A stretch of DNA of 64,000 bases from Ornithobacterium rhinotracheale DSM 15997 (lineage in GTDB: Bacteria > Bacteroidota > Bacteroidia > Flavobacteriales > Weeksellaceae): the NCBI RefSeq assembly GCF_000265465.1, contig NC_018016.1:2222001-2286000 (forward strand). Reading direction: 5' to 3'. Below are positions 1 to 10,971 of the stretch, in pieces. Made by a program: the position numbers and the translations under genes. Under the pieces are notes generated by a model. The model searched no databases, was not told the DNA's origin, and worked only from the letters and a program-made list of their open reading frames with translations. Numbering within the stretch: the stretch's first letter is position 1; every line of letters starts with the position of its first letter.

Positions 1-892
1 AGTTGTGATTTGCTTTCAAGTTCTTATTTTTGTGTGAGTAATCACAAGCAATTTCTTAATTGGTGATAACCAACACCGTTGTGATTTGCTTTCAAGTTCT
101 TATTTTTGTGTGAGTAATCACAAGAAATGGTCAGAATGTGACGGATGTTTATGTGTTGTGATTTGCTTTCAAGTTCTTATTTTTGTGTGAGTAATCACAA
201 GTGGCATTCCCTGCGAGTGGACTTACAACAGTTGTGATTTGCTTTCAAGTTCTTATTTTTGTGTGAGTAATCACAAGAACACGCAAAAGATTTAGCCACA
301 GCGCAGGGTTGTGATTTGCTTTCAAGTTCTTATTTTTGTGTGAGTAATCACAAGAAACAGATGAAGTGTTTAAATCTGGTCCTAGTTGTGATTTGCTTTC
401 AAGTTCTTATTTTTGTGTGAGTAATCACAAGAAACTTGAAAAGATTCGTTTAGACTATTTAGTTGTGATTTGCTTTCAAGTTCTTATTTTTGTGTGAGTA
501 ATCACAAGAATCTAAAAGAGCAAAGTGATGGAAGACTGGTTGTGATTTGCTTTCAAGTTCTTATTTTTGTGTGAGTAATCACAAGTATAGGGGGATATTA
601 CTGCAAGAGAGAGTTGTTGTGATTTGCTTTCAAGTTCTTATTTTTGTGTGAGTAATCACAAGATCTTCTCGATTAATTAATAACCTCATACGTTGTGATT
701 TGCTTTCAAGTTCTTATTTTTGTGTGAGTAATCACAAGGAGAAAGCACAAGCTAAATTAAAAGAACAAGTTGTGATTTGCTTTCAAGTTCTTATTTTTGT
801 GTGAGTAATCACAAGACGATATTTAATTATATCGTGGTAGCAAGGGTTGTGATTTGCTTTCAAGTTCTTATTTTTGTGTGAGTAATCACAAG
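1..892 (+). CRISPR. Type II-C CRISPR array, 12 repeats, left end outside the window
   Basis: Twelve apparently identical 47-bp repeats begin at 2, 78, 155, 231, 308, 385, 462, 539, 616, 692, 769 and 846. Eleven complete spacers of 29-30 bp separate them. Base 1 is the end of another spacer, so the array continues to the left. Each repeat starts GTTGTGATTTGCTTTC and ends GTAATCACAAG, so TTGTGATT and AATCACAA form the terminal inverted repeat usual for type II repeats. Direction is set by the tracrRNA at 6961, whose anti-repeat pairs with the first half of the plus-strand repeat. Guides are therefore read left to right, convergent with the cas operon. Every repeat also contains a promoter-like motif (see findings). 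By eye I found no spacer match in the two prophages here, but that was not exhaustive. Confidence 0.98.
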
Positions 893-926
893 ATACTTCT
901 TGTTTTTGCTTGTAAATCAAAAAGTT

Positions 927-967
927 GAAAAGGTTGCTAGGATTATAGAAATCTGCAACCTTTTTTT
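927..967 (+). terminator. Intrinsic terminator after the CRISPR array
   Basis: The arm AAAAGGTTGC (928-937) pairs with GCAACC (955-960), followed by seven T (961-967). It lies 36 bp after the last repeat and can end the rightward pre-crRNA. The A-rich left side means it may also stop leftward cas2 transcription, so it probably insulates the convergent units. Confidence 0.7.
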
Positions 968-1000
968 ATTTGAAGTAAATTTTTGATAATTTTTTTAATT

Positions 1001-2245
<1,245 letters not shown>

Positions 2246-2246
<1 letters not shown>

Positions 2247-5200
2247 TATTTAATAACTTTAATAATTTTTCCTAAACGATTTACTTCTATTTTCCAACAA
2301 ATAGTTTTGATTAAAACTGGCTCGTTTTTTTCATTTTTTATAGATGTCTTTTCGTTAAATTCTATAATTCTTTGGGATTTATTATTTGTTCCATTTTCGT
2401 TTTCAATAATTGGTTTTGCAGTTCTTGAAGGAACAAAATAAGCTTCACTACCAGTACAGCTTACAAATTTGTATATTCGATCAATCTGATCCTTACTCAG
2501 ATTTTCAAAATCAACTAAATTCGGATTTTTTCTTTCTTCATTATTTGGAACAAAAACAAGTTCGTTTGGAGATAATGAAAATAAAAGTTGATTTCCCTTT
2601 TCATCTGTATCTGGACATGGATTTAATCCTTCTTTTTCTCTTTGTATAGCTAGAATTAAAGGTATTGTTTTAAAATCTCTTTTGTTGTTGTCAGAATAAA
2701 TTCCTAAAAAAAGATTTGTTCCTGTTGCGGTCTCTGCAAATTTTTTGTTTTTTTGTTGAGTGTAGCCAACCTTAATTTTATTTCCCAATGTTTCAAATAA
2801 TTTTACTCTTTTGATTGGTTGGTGTTCTTTGTTATTATTTAAGTGTTTAATGTTTTTGTTTAAATCTTTTAAGCCTTCAGGTGAAAAAGCAAGTTTTTCT
2901 GGTTTGATTGGGTTGCCATCTGAATCAAATTTATTATTGTATTTGGTGCTATTTAAATGTTTTAATAAAATATTCCTGATAGTTGGATCTAAAACTTTTC
3001 CTATTTTTTTAGGTGTAAAGCTTTCGTCGATCAATTGTCTAGATGATGATAAAATAGTTTTGTCTCTATTATCTTTAAAATCGTAAACTTCAACTTTTTG
3101 AATGTTATTGTCCTCAAAAATAAAATTACACTCTTTGAAAAAATTTATAATTTGGTTATTGTCGAATTTATTTACTTCTTTAAGTTCTTTAATTTTATGT
3201 TTTAAATTTTCGTCAATAATATTTTTGTAATTTTCTAAAGCAGATTTTAAAGGCAATTTTTTGCATACAATGCCATAGATTGTATCGATATGTAATGGCT
3301 TTCTAATAGCCCATGCATCTCCCTTTGTTTGCTTTTTTTGAATCTTTTTGTAAGTACCATCTTTTTGTTTTTCCCATTTTTTGTACCAATTAATTGTTTT
3401 ATTTATAATTCGTTTATTTACTTTAAAGTTTACAATTGTCGTTTCAAGCTTTTTAAGTGCATCTTGGGTAAATGATTCCCATGGTTTTATAAAATCTTTA
3501 AAAACCTGTTTTTTACTTCCCTCAGTTGTAATAGTTTCTCTTCTTTTTAATTTAGCGCGTAAATCATGTCGTTGATTTCTACTTTTTGCATATTGATTAT
3601 TTAAAAAGTTTATATGATTTCTCGTGGTACATGCTACAATAAGTGCATCCAAGGCATGATGTCTATGATCAATTCTTTTGGTGTTTAGAGTTGATAAATT
3701 GTCGTTTAAGTAATTTATTTGAAATACATTTTTTCCTTTTTTGTTTTCCCAATTACCATAAATTTTATTTTTATTAATATTGTTTAACCTTTCAAATCTT
3801 GGAGTTATCAATTTGTTCCAGATATTGTTTAGCCCCCAATCGTTTCTAAGTATAGATGTTATTTGGCCATTTGTACTTACTATTCTTTTAGCGGTACTTT
3901 CAAGCTCTCCTTTTTCTCTAACAATGTTAGATAACAATGATAATACAAGTTTTGATATATATTTAGTGTCATTAAGTTGTCTTTTAGTGAATGTGTCTGG
4001 AATTTCTTCCAAAAGTAAGTTTCTCAATTTTATAGAATTCTTTTTGAAAGATGTCCTCACGAGTTGTTTATATTCCTCTTGATTGAGGATCGTAACCGTT
4101 TCTCCATCAGATAGTTTAACGGCTTTTCCTCCCTTAGCTTTTATGAAATTCATAGCTAGTGAGTTGTCTTTTAGTTTGTTTACTTCAGCTTCACATATTA
4201 CTTTATTATTAAAACTATCATCAAAGAATTTAGTTTGAGGTATTATGTGTTCTTTTTGGTACTTTGCAGTGAAAAGTTTAGTTAAGGGAATAATTTTACC
4301 CGTGTAAGGTGATATATAGCCTTGTTCTAGCCAGAGTTTGTATTTTGTAATATCAGACTTAGATATTTTATTGTTGTTTCTAATTTTATTTATTTCCTTA
4401 ATTTTTTCAGAGTTTTCCTCTTTTGAGTAAATACCTTCGTCATAGATTTTTAAAATTTCTTGTTGAGATGGAGAATAAGGAGTTACATTCTCATACTTAG
4501 TATCGCTGGCCATCTCTATAAGTAGTGATTTAATTAAATTGTTTAATTTTTGATTCTTTGTATTGTTGTTAGTTATTTGAGCTCTTTTTTTTGAACTAGA
4601 TTTTATTTCCCTACTAAGTTCAATATGTATTTCAGAGAAGAAATTTTTACAACTTTTTCCGTGTATGACCCATATATCTTTAATTAACTTCAATGTTTCG
4701 TTGATTATTTTTTCTACGATTGGATTTCCAATAGAGTGCTGTTTTAAAAATTCTATTTTATCGGGAGAGTCCCAATATTTAATTTCCGAAACCTCAGAAA
4801 ATCTATTATAAGCAACATATGAAGCTAGCCATAATGGTAAATCTTGGAAATCATTTTTATCTTGTAATAAGATTGTTTTTTCTCGTACTCTGTCAGAGAT
4901 GCTATCGTCCACTTCTCCGTTAAGTATGTTCATAATCTTATTTTGAATATTATTGTCAATTTTGTTAAAAGACCAATATTTCCCAAATCGAACTAAACTA
5001 AGTAATTTTTTCAATGCCTTTTCAGAATACGCACCATATTCCTTTTTGAAAGGAGGAAATGAGATAAAGATATCTGAGAATTTTTTAGGTAATTTATTTT
5101 TTTCTGAGAATTTTTGAAGACCATTTTTTAATTCTCTTTCATCTTTTGCAGAATAGAGCAAAAGCCATAGACTTTCAATTTGTTCATTCGTTAATGTGAG

Positions 5201-6853
5201 TTTTTTGTCAACTTTTTTTAGATATTTTAAAATTTTAAAACGAGTCTCATTTAATAAGAAATTTCTATCGTTGTCTTTTGAATAATTCCATCTGTATTTT
5301 TCAAGAAGTTCAGTTCTAATTGCTTTTTCTGTAGGCCTTTTGATACCTTTTGCTATTAGATCATTTTTAACATTGTCATGCAAGTCAAAACATTTGTAGG
5401 ATAATAATTGAAGTTGATCTATTTTCTCTTTATCGTTTAACCATTCAAAAAAATGTTCTTTTGTTTCAAAATCAGGTAATAACTTACTTGTGATATCTTT
5501 CTCAAGCCCATCAATAATTTCATAAACTTTTAAATTCTTGATAAATTGTAATGTTCTGAATTCTTGATATAGAGGTTTGCTCTTTGCAATGCAATTTATT
5601 TTTTGAATTTGTTTTTCTCCGTTCAAATAATATTCTCGACTTTCAAAGCTACATTTGTTTATTGTGGAGTTTTTCTTTTTAAGATCTCTTTGATAGTAAA
5701 TTACATCATCAATGAGTAAATAACATAAATCTTTATTTTTAAGTTCTTTTTGTCTTGTACTATTTTTTGGATATAATTCAATGATGGATTTTTGGAATAA
5801 ATCTTCATTTAGTAGCTCAGGGTGGAATTCCTTTTGTTTCTCTAAAATTTGTTTTAGTTCATTTTTGTAAAACTTTCTATCTATAATGTTTATAAGTTCT
5901 CCATTTAATTTTTGGTTAGGATCCTTTAATAAATGTTCATAAAGATATGTTCCAACTGTCTTTCCGTAATTTTCAATTCTATCTTCCGTACTTTTTTTAA
6001 TAGCAATCCAATCTTTTTCTGAATCAACTAATTTTAAAGTTCTATCATCTTCACCATTTTTCTTCTTAATTATATTTCCTTTATTATCAAATTTTTCTGT
6101 TGAAATAAATTCTTTTGTGCTGCCAACCCAATCTAATAAAGATATTTTGCTTTTATTTTTATAAATCCATCCATTTTCTAGAGTAATAGTATAATTTTGA
6201 GCATCTTCTTTTTTTACATTAGTGACCTTTAGAGCATAGTATTTCTCAATTTTATTTTCCTTGTTTTCATCAGCATTATCATCTCTAAATTGATAATAAC
6301 CTCTTTTTTTATTGAAATTTAAAATAACCCAAGCAAGTTCTTCTTTTGAGATTTTTTGAGATAAGGCTTTCTTTCGTAAGTAGTAAATCGTCCAATCATA
6401 TGGTACATTTTTAATATTGTGTTTTGAAAATTCTTTTAACATTTCTCTGTAACTATCCATGAAAATAAATTCATGTTTTCCGTGGTCATTTTCTACATAT
6501 GAAATTTTTGGTTGAGAATTACCAAAAAATTGTCCTAAATGTTTTTTGAAATCAATTTTTTTAGAATAATGTTCAGGCAAAAAACCTAAAATATTTAATA
6601 CCCTATGCAATCTTTCTCTTCTTAGCTTTTTTCTTTCATATAACTTTCTTACACCTTTTTGTTTTGTTCTTTCAGCTGTTTTAGAGATAGATTCGCCTTT
6701 TGAAAATTTGTCTAAAGTTCTTTGATCTGTAGGTATCACAACAACACCGAGATCTATAATTTCTAAAGGTAATCTAGTTTTGTCATTTAGAACTTTGATT
6801 AAAGCCCATCCAATACTGTTGGTTCCAAGGTCTAATCCTAGAATAGTGTTCAT
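2246..6853 (-). CDS. cas9: Type II-C CRISPR-associated endonuclease Cas9
   Basis: Encodes 1535 aa, the RNA-guided nuclease that cuts target DNA with crRNA and tracrRNA. RuvC-I is at the N-terminus (LGLDLGTNSIGW, D8), followed by an Arg-rich bridge helix near residues 58-90. RuvC-II has E745 (HIELSRE). The HNH domain has H869 (EHIIPQ) and N892, which aligns with SpCas9 N863. RuvC-III has H1066 and D1069 (HHALDAL). All catalytic residues are therefore present. No csn2 or cas4 follows cas1-cas2, which defines subtype II-C. The protein is long for II-C, with extra length in the helical lobe and the C-terminal PAM-reading part. The C-terminus ends in a basic IEVNRLGKIIKVIK. PAM cannot be read from sequence. 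Confidence 0.98.
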
Positions 6854-6883
6854 GATATTTATAATCTATAATGGTTGAGGTGA

Positions 6884-6916
6884 TAAATTTATGAAAATAA
6901 TTTTAATTTTATCAAA
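6884..6916 (-). promoter_or_regulatory. Candidate cas9 promoter
   Basis: On the minus strand TTTG (6916-6913), 21 bp and then TAAATTTA (6891-6884) resembles the Bacteroidota -33/-7 promoter, the last base departing from TAnnTTTG. Start of transcription would fall near 6878, about 25 nt before the cas9 ATG. Its -33 end lies about 10 bp from the -33 end of the divergent tracrRNA promoter, so the two may compete for polymerase. Confidence 0.5.
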
Positions 6917-6925
6917 AAAAATATT

Positions 6926-6956
6926 TTTGTGGTTTTAAAAAAAGTTTTTACCTTTG
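6926..6956 (+). promoter_or_regulatory. tracrRNA promoter
   Basis: TTTG (6926-6929), exactly 19 bp, then TACCTTTG (6949-6956) is a perfect Bacteroidota -33/-7 promoter (TTTG-N19-TAnnTTTG). Transcription should begin within a few bases after 6956, right at the anti-repeat that starts at 6961. This fixes the tracrRNA strand. Confidence 0.8.
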
Positions 6957-6960
6957 CACC

Positions 6961-7044
6961 AAGAACTTAAAAGCAAATCACAATAAGGATTATTCCGTTG
7001 TGAAAACATTTAGTGCCTCGACTATCTTCGGGGCAATTTTTTTT
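6961..7044 (+). ncRNA. tracrRNA
   Basis: The 23 nt at 6961-6983 are the reverse complement of the first half of the CRISPR repeat with one mismatch (A at 6970 where G is expected). This is the anti-repeat. A small GGA/TCC hairpin, a GTTGTGAAAACATTTAG linker and a GCCTCG/CGGGGC hairpin (7015-7034) follow, ending in eight T (7037-7044). That is the normal order of a tracrRNA: anti-repeat, nexus, terminator hairpin. It lies upstream of and divergent to cas9. Its 5' end is inferred from the promoter. Confidence 0.9.
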
Positions 7045-7047
7045 ATC

Positions 7048-8517
7048 CTAAAGTTTCTTATTGCGAAATTTGTTGAGATATTCAACCAAAGGAAAAATAC
7101 CGAAAATTTGATTTCCGATAATTGTCAAGATGATTAAAACCAGAGGTTTATAAATTAAATTGATCCAGAAATAATGGCTCTCGGGTAGGAGGTAGGCAAT
7201 AGAAAAAGCCGAACCTATTAAAAGAAGTGAACTCAGCATTTTTCGACTCAAAGGGAATACGCCAAACTTCACCCAATTGAAAGTGATTTTGATTAAATTA
7301 AACACCGTGAGCGATACCGCTGTTGCCATCGCAACGCCTAGAAGCCCTAAATTAAAAACTTTAATAAAAATTAAATTCAAACTAATCGTGAGCATTGCCA
7401 AAAGCAACATAATCACAATATTGATTCGGTAGTATTTGGAAAGCGAAATAATGTGCCCATTAAAGCCCGTCGCTAGATCAAAGAGCATGGCACCGCCCAA
7501 AACCCACAGAATAGGAGAGGCTGCGAGCAGTTTGTCGCCATTTTTGATCAGTTCTGTGAGGTAGGGAAATCCAACTAGAATACAGGAAAAAATCACTAAA
7601 CCTTGAAAGAATAATTGAAACGAACTGTCTCTATAAAATTGGTTAAGTTCAGAATAATTTTTTTCTTCTAAATGTTGATTGATGATTGGTGCAGAAATGC
7701 TGTTGATCCCCATTTGTGGAATCATCATAAACGATAAAATCGCTAAAATAATGCTATACACCCCGTTGGATTCAAACCCGATGAGTTCACCAATCATAAA
7801 ATTATCTACGCGCAACGCTACATAATGCCCAATGTTGCCCAGAAATCCGTATAAACTATAATTTATAACTTTTTTCCAGAGTTGATTGATTTTTAAATAA
7901 TTAAGACTAAAGTCAGGCTGGAGTTTTTCTAATCGGTGCGCATACCAAACATAGCATAAAAGCGAAAAAGCAAACATTCCAATAAAAAACGAATACGCTA
8001 TTTTTTCTTTTAAACCAAAATAGAAAAACAACGAAAAAGCACCGATATTCGCAATTTTAGGAAATAAATTTTCAAAAATATTAGGAATTGCAATTCGCTT
8101 AAAATTAGATATATATTTATTGAAAATAGCATTTAATGCTAAAATCAAAATCAAAGGCAAAATCAGAGATTTCATTTCCCACACCGCCGATTCTTTGATG
8201 CTAGGAAAAAGCCAATTCGCTACAAAAAATAAAATCGTAAATAGCGAAAAACTAAAAATCATGCTCAGAAGGCTCACCCATAAAAAATTCTGGTGTTTGC
8301 CCACTTTTTGTGCGTCATAAAAGAATTTCACATTAGAAAACGACACGCCAAGCACCACGCAGGGCAAAAACATTTCTGCCGTAGAGAGCACATAGCGTAA
8401 TTTCCCGTAAAAGTCTAAATCATTGGGAAATATAAAGATTACGGCAAGTGTTCCCAGAGCAAAACCTAGGTAGCCTACAAGGGAATATTTAATACTTTGC
8501 CGTGCAATAATGCCCAT
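7048..8517 (-). CDS. Lipopolysaccharide/oligosaccharide flippase-like membrane protein
   Basis: Encodes 489 aa with about 12-14 hydrophobic segments spread over the whole length, as in the MATE/Wzx (polysaccharide biosynthesis, MVF-like) superfamily. Such proteins flip lipid-linked sugars across the inner membrane. The N-terminus RQSIKYSLVGYLGFALG and the central VDNFMIGELIGFESNGVYSI resemble Wzx-type transporters. No sugar-biosynthesis genes lie beside it, so the substrate is unknown. Its 3' end comes within a few bases of the convergent tracrRNA terminator. Confidence 0.75.
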   Translation of the reverse strand: MGIIARQSIKYSLVGYLGFALGTLAVIFIFPNDLDFYGKLRYVLSTAEMFLPCVVLGVSFSNVKFFYDAQKVGKHQNFLWVSLLSMIFSFSLFTILFFVANWLFPSIKESAVWEMKSLILPLILILALNAIFNKYISNFKRIAIPNIFENLFPKIANIGAFSLFFYFGLKEKIAYSFFIGMFAFSLLCYVWYAHRLEKLQPDFSLNYLKINQLWKKVINYSLYGFLGNIGHYVALRVDNFMIGELIGFESNGVYSIILAILSFMMIPQMGINSISAPIINQHLEEKNYSELNQFYRDSSFQLFFQGLVIFSCILVGFPYLTELIKNGDKLLAASPILWVLGGAMLFDLATGFNGHIISLSKYYRINIVIMLLLAMLTISLNLIFIKVFNLGLLGVAMATAVSLTVFNLIKITFNWVKFGVFPLSRKMLSSLLLIGSAFSIAYLLPESHYFWINLIYKPLVLIILTIIGNQIFGIFPLVEYLNKFRNKKL

Positions 8518-8689
8518 TTTTAAAGTTAGATTTTTTAAGAAAGAACAAAGGTAGATATTTTTGCTGAATGAAATTGTTTTTTTGTATTTTTGGTATTAAG
8601 CGATGCGGAAAATTATACCGAAAAATGATTTTCAAGCGTTTAAATGTAAAATTTTTTGTTTAAAATAAGGCAAAACCAAAAATAATTTC

Positions 8690-8697
8690 TATATTTG
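8690..8697 (+). promoter_or_regulatory. Candidate -7 box of the rpsF operon
   Basis: TATATTTG matches TAnnTTTG and lies 27 bp upstream of the rpsF ATG. A well-spaced TTTG element is not obvious, so only the -7 box is claimed. Confidence 0.45.
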
Positions 8698-8723
8698 CCA
8701 CCCAATTTAAAAATCATATTAAA

Positions 8724-9065
8724 ATGAATCATTACGAAACTGTTTTCATTTTAACTCCCGTTCTGTCTGATTCTCAGGTGGAGGAAGCAGTTAAAAAAGT
8801 TGAAAACTTCCTAAAGGAAAGAGGTACAGAGATTGTACACCAAGAAAACTGGGGACTACGCAAATTAGCTTACCCAATTCAATTGAAAAGAAACGGATTC
8901 TACCACCTAATCGAATGGAAAGGAGAAGGAAATGTGGTAGCAGACCTAGAGTTGATGTTTAAACGCGACGAGCGTGTATTGCGTTACTTAACCGTGAAAT
9001 TAGACAAACACGGAATTGAGTGGGCAGAAGACAGAAGAAAACAAAAAGCATCGTCTAACAAATAA
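8724..9065 (+). CDS. rpsF: 30S ribosomal protein S6
   Basis: Encodes 113 aa, first gene of an rpsF-rpsR-rplI operon. S6 binds 16S rRNA together with S18 in the platform of the small subunit. The family signatures are clear: [14 protein letters not shown] at the start, [20 protein letters not shown] in the middle and [17 protein letters not shown] near the end. Confidence 0.97.
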   Translation: MNHYETVFILTPVLSDSQVEEAVKKVENFLKERGTEIVHQENWGLRKLAYPIQLKRNGFYHLIEWKGEGNVVADLELMFKRDERVLRYLTVKLDKHGIEWAEDRRKQKASSNK

Positions 9066-9076
9066 AAAATACAACT

Positions 9077-9379
9077 ATGGCAATTGATGAATTAGCAAAA
9101 CAAGTAGAGCAAGGCGGTGAATCAGAAATCCGTTATTTAACTCCAATCGATATTGAAACTCAATCTACTGAAATGTTCTGTAGATTTAAAAAATTCGGAA
9201 TCAAATATGTAGATTATAAAGATCCAGATTTCTTACTACAATTTGTGAACGAGCAAGGTAAAATTTTACCAAGAAGATATACTGGTACTTCTTTGAAATA
9301 CCAAAGAAAAGTGGCTCAAGCTATTAAAAGAGCTCGCCATTTAGCTTTATTACCATTTGAAACAGATTTATTAAAATAA
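9077..9379 (+). CDS. rpsR: 30S ribosomal protein S18
   Basis: Encodes 100 aa, 11 bp after rpsF. S18 pairs with S6 on the small subunit. The C-terminal half has the family core IDYKD-like region, then [20 protein letters not shown] and [11 protein letters not shown]. The N-terminal extension of about 30 residues is longer than in Escherichia coli S18, as is common in Bacteroidota. Confidence 0.96.
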   Translation: MAIDELAKQVEQGGESEIRYLTPIDIETQSTEMFCRFKKFGIKYVDYKDPDFLLQFVNEQGKILPRRYTGTSLKYQRKVAQAIKRARHLALLPFETDLLK

Positions 9380-9398
9380 CCCAAAATAAGAAACTAAA

Positions 9399-9845
9399 AT
9401 GCAAGTAATTTTAACAAAAGACGTAGAAAACTTAGGTTTTGAGTTTGAAGTAGTTTCAGTAAAACCGGGTTACGGAAGAAACTTTTTAATCCCTCAAGGT
9501 TTGGCTAAATTAGCTACTCCTAAAAATATTGAGGAATTAAACAAAGTTTTAGAAGATAGAAAAGCACACGAAGAAGCACTTATCGCAGAGGCTAATAAAA
9601 TTATTGAGGCTGTTAAAGGTCTTGAATTAGTAATTGCTGCTAAAGTGGGAGAGGGTGATAAACTTTTCGGTTCTGTAAACAACGCAGATTTAACTGATTT
9701 GTTGAACCAAAAAGGTGTGAATGTTGAACGTAAACATGTATCTATCTTAGGTAGAAACATCAAGAGATTAGGTTCTTACACAGCTATCGTGAAACCTCAC
9801 AGAAGTGTACAAACTGAAATTTCTTTCGACATTGTACCAGAATAA
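9399..9845 (+). CDS. rplI: 50S ribosomal protein L9
   Basis: Encodes 148 aa, last gene of the rpsF operon. The N-terminal domain has the L9 signature (MQVILTKDVENLG, then VKPGYGRNFLIPQGLA), followed by a long charged helix and the C-terminal 23S-rRNA-binding domain (GEGDKLFGSV). An intrinsic terminator follows the stop. Confidence 0.97.
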   Translation: MQVILTKDVENLGFEFEVVSVKPGYGRNFLIPQGLAKLATPKNIEELNKVLEDRKAHEEALIAEANKIIEAVKGLELVIAAKVGEGDKLFGSVNNADLTDLLNQKGVNVERKHVSILGRNIKRLGSYTAIVKPHRSVQTEISFDIVPE

Positions 9846-9867
9846 TTTTATTTAATACATAACTTAA

Positions 9868-9905
9868 AAACGGATGGTTTTTTATGGGAACCATCCGTTT
9901 TTTTT
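9868..9905 (+). terminator. Terminator of the rpsF-rpsR-rplI operon
   Basis: AAACGGATGGTT pairs with AACCATCCGTTT across a short loop and runs into eight T. The A-rich left side allows it to serve the convergent Smr gene as well. Confidence 0.85.
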
Positions 9906-9929
9906 ATGCTTTGATTTTTTTTATGAAAA

Positions 9930-10535
9930 TTAGAATTTAGGCAATTCCACTTCTGTTGCCCCTAATTTGTATCGTTGGAAATCGGCATCGTAAAAATGAT
10001 ATCCCATTTCGTTTAGCCATTTTTTTACTTCAGTTTCTAGGATTCCTTCTCCTTTTCCGTGGATGATCACGACACGATCGTAGCCATGCTCTCTTGCTCT
10101 TTCCACTCTTTTCTTTAAAGAGTTCATTTGGCGGGCTAAAATCAAGTTTTTTGCCAATAATCGGTCGTAGTTTTCTAATTGGGCATAATGCAAATCAATT
10201 TCCAAAGGTGGCTTTCTGATTTTTTTTGGCTTTTTAGCAACCTTTTCCTTTTCAGTTTTGATTTCTGGCATTTTTGCACGAGGATCAAAAACTTTTTCTA
10301 CCTTTTTCTTTTTAGAGGCTAATTTTTTAGTTTCTTTTTGGGGAGTAGTTTTTGGTGAAGAAAATTCAATTTCTTCTTCCATTCCTACATCGGGCAGAAG
10401 CTCTTTAGGTTCGTAGAGCATCTCAAAACCAAAATCGGTCTCAATGGTGATTTCGTTTTCGTTCACTTTGGTTACAGTGCCGCTGAGATTATCATCGATT
10501 ACTTTTACTTTATCACCTATTTTAAAATGTATCAT
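9930..10535 (-). CDS. Smr-domain protein (DUF2027-like)
   Basis: Encodes 201 aa. The N-terminus is a small beta-barrel-like segment (FKIGDKVKVIDDNLSGTV). A Lys-rich low-complexity linker follows (about residues 60-115). A C-terminal Smr domain carries the family motifs EIDLHYAQL and VVIIHGKGEGILETEVKKWL. Smr domains are nucleic-acid nicking or binding modules best known from MutS2. This is the short stand-alone Bacteroidota form without the MutS ATPase. The 8.5-kb mobile element begins about 85 bp upstream of its start. Confidence 0.8.
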   Translation of the reverse strand: MIHFKIGDKVKVIDDNLSGTVTKVNENEITIETDFGFEMLYEPKELLPDVGMEEEIEFSSPKTTPQKETKKLASKKKKVEKVFDPRAKMPEIKTEKEKVAKKPKKIRKPPLEIDLHYAQLENYDRLLAKNLILARQMNSLKKRVERAREHGYDRVVIIHGKGEGILETEVKKWLNEMGYHFYDADFQRYKLGATEVELPKF

Positions 10536-10620
10536 AGTTTGGATTTAATGGTTGAATCCATAAAGGTAATAAAAAATAGGGATTTTATGCTTTTTTTAGC
10601 TTAAAACTTTTAAATCCTAC

Positions 10621-10640
10621 ATTCAAAACACAAATGCAAC
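10621..10640 (+). repeat. Left terminal inverted repeat of the phage-like element
   Basis: ATTCAAAACACAAATGCAAC matches the reverse complement of the right end (19149-19168) at 15 of 20 positions. The first six and last nine bases are identical. It is preceded by CCTAC. No copy of this repeat was seen just upstream of the transposase gene near 18.1 kb. Confidence 0.7.
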
Positions 10641-10667
10641 GCTTAAATAATTTAAAACTAAAAGCGT

Positions 10668-10913
10668 ATGCAAAGAGAAGAAATCAGACCTTTTTTGGTA
10701 GTACAGAAGTTTGTACCCATTCCCGTAAATCATTTAGAACCTAAGCAGTACATATATGAATATGGTATTGTAGTACAGGTGTTGAAACAAGAAAATAATA
10801 TTGAGGTATTATTTTCTGGTCGTTCGTGGATAACTTTTAAACCTAAGGATATTTTATATCATCGTGTGGCTGTGAAAAAAGAAGAAACCGATTTTTTTAT
10901 AGAAAGCCGATAG
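10668..10913 (+). CDS. Hypothetical protein, first gene of the phage-like element
   Basis: Encodes 81 aa, starting 28 bp inside the left terminal repeat. The composition is beta-rich and soluble (PFLVVQKFVPIPVNHL, then WITFKPKDILYHRV). I recognise no family. Being the first gene and preceding Rep it may be an early or regulatory function, but the sequence gives no direct evidence. Confidence 0.6.
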   Translation: MQREEIRPFLVVQKFVPIPVNHLEPKQYIYEYGIVVQVLKQENNIEVLFSGRSWITFKPKDILYHRVAVKKEETDFFIESR

Positions 10914-10971
10914 GCTTTTGAGTGGGCTCGTCTCAAGTATCGGTAAAATCTAACGGCAAAAATCCCTGTAA

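Noticed and set aside
1-892. Spacers matching the two prophages of this window
   Set aside because: Eye comparison of the eleven complete spacers found no match. Not exhaustive, so no claim either way.
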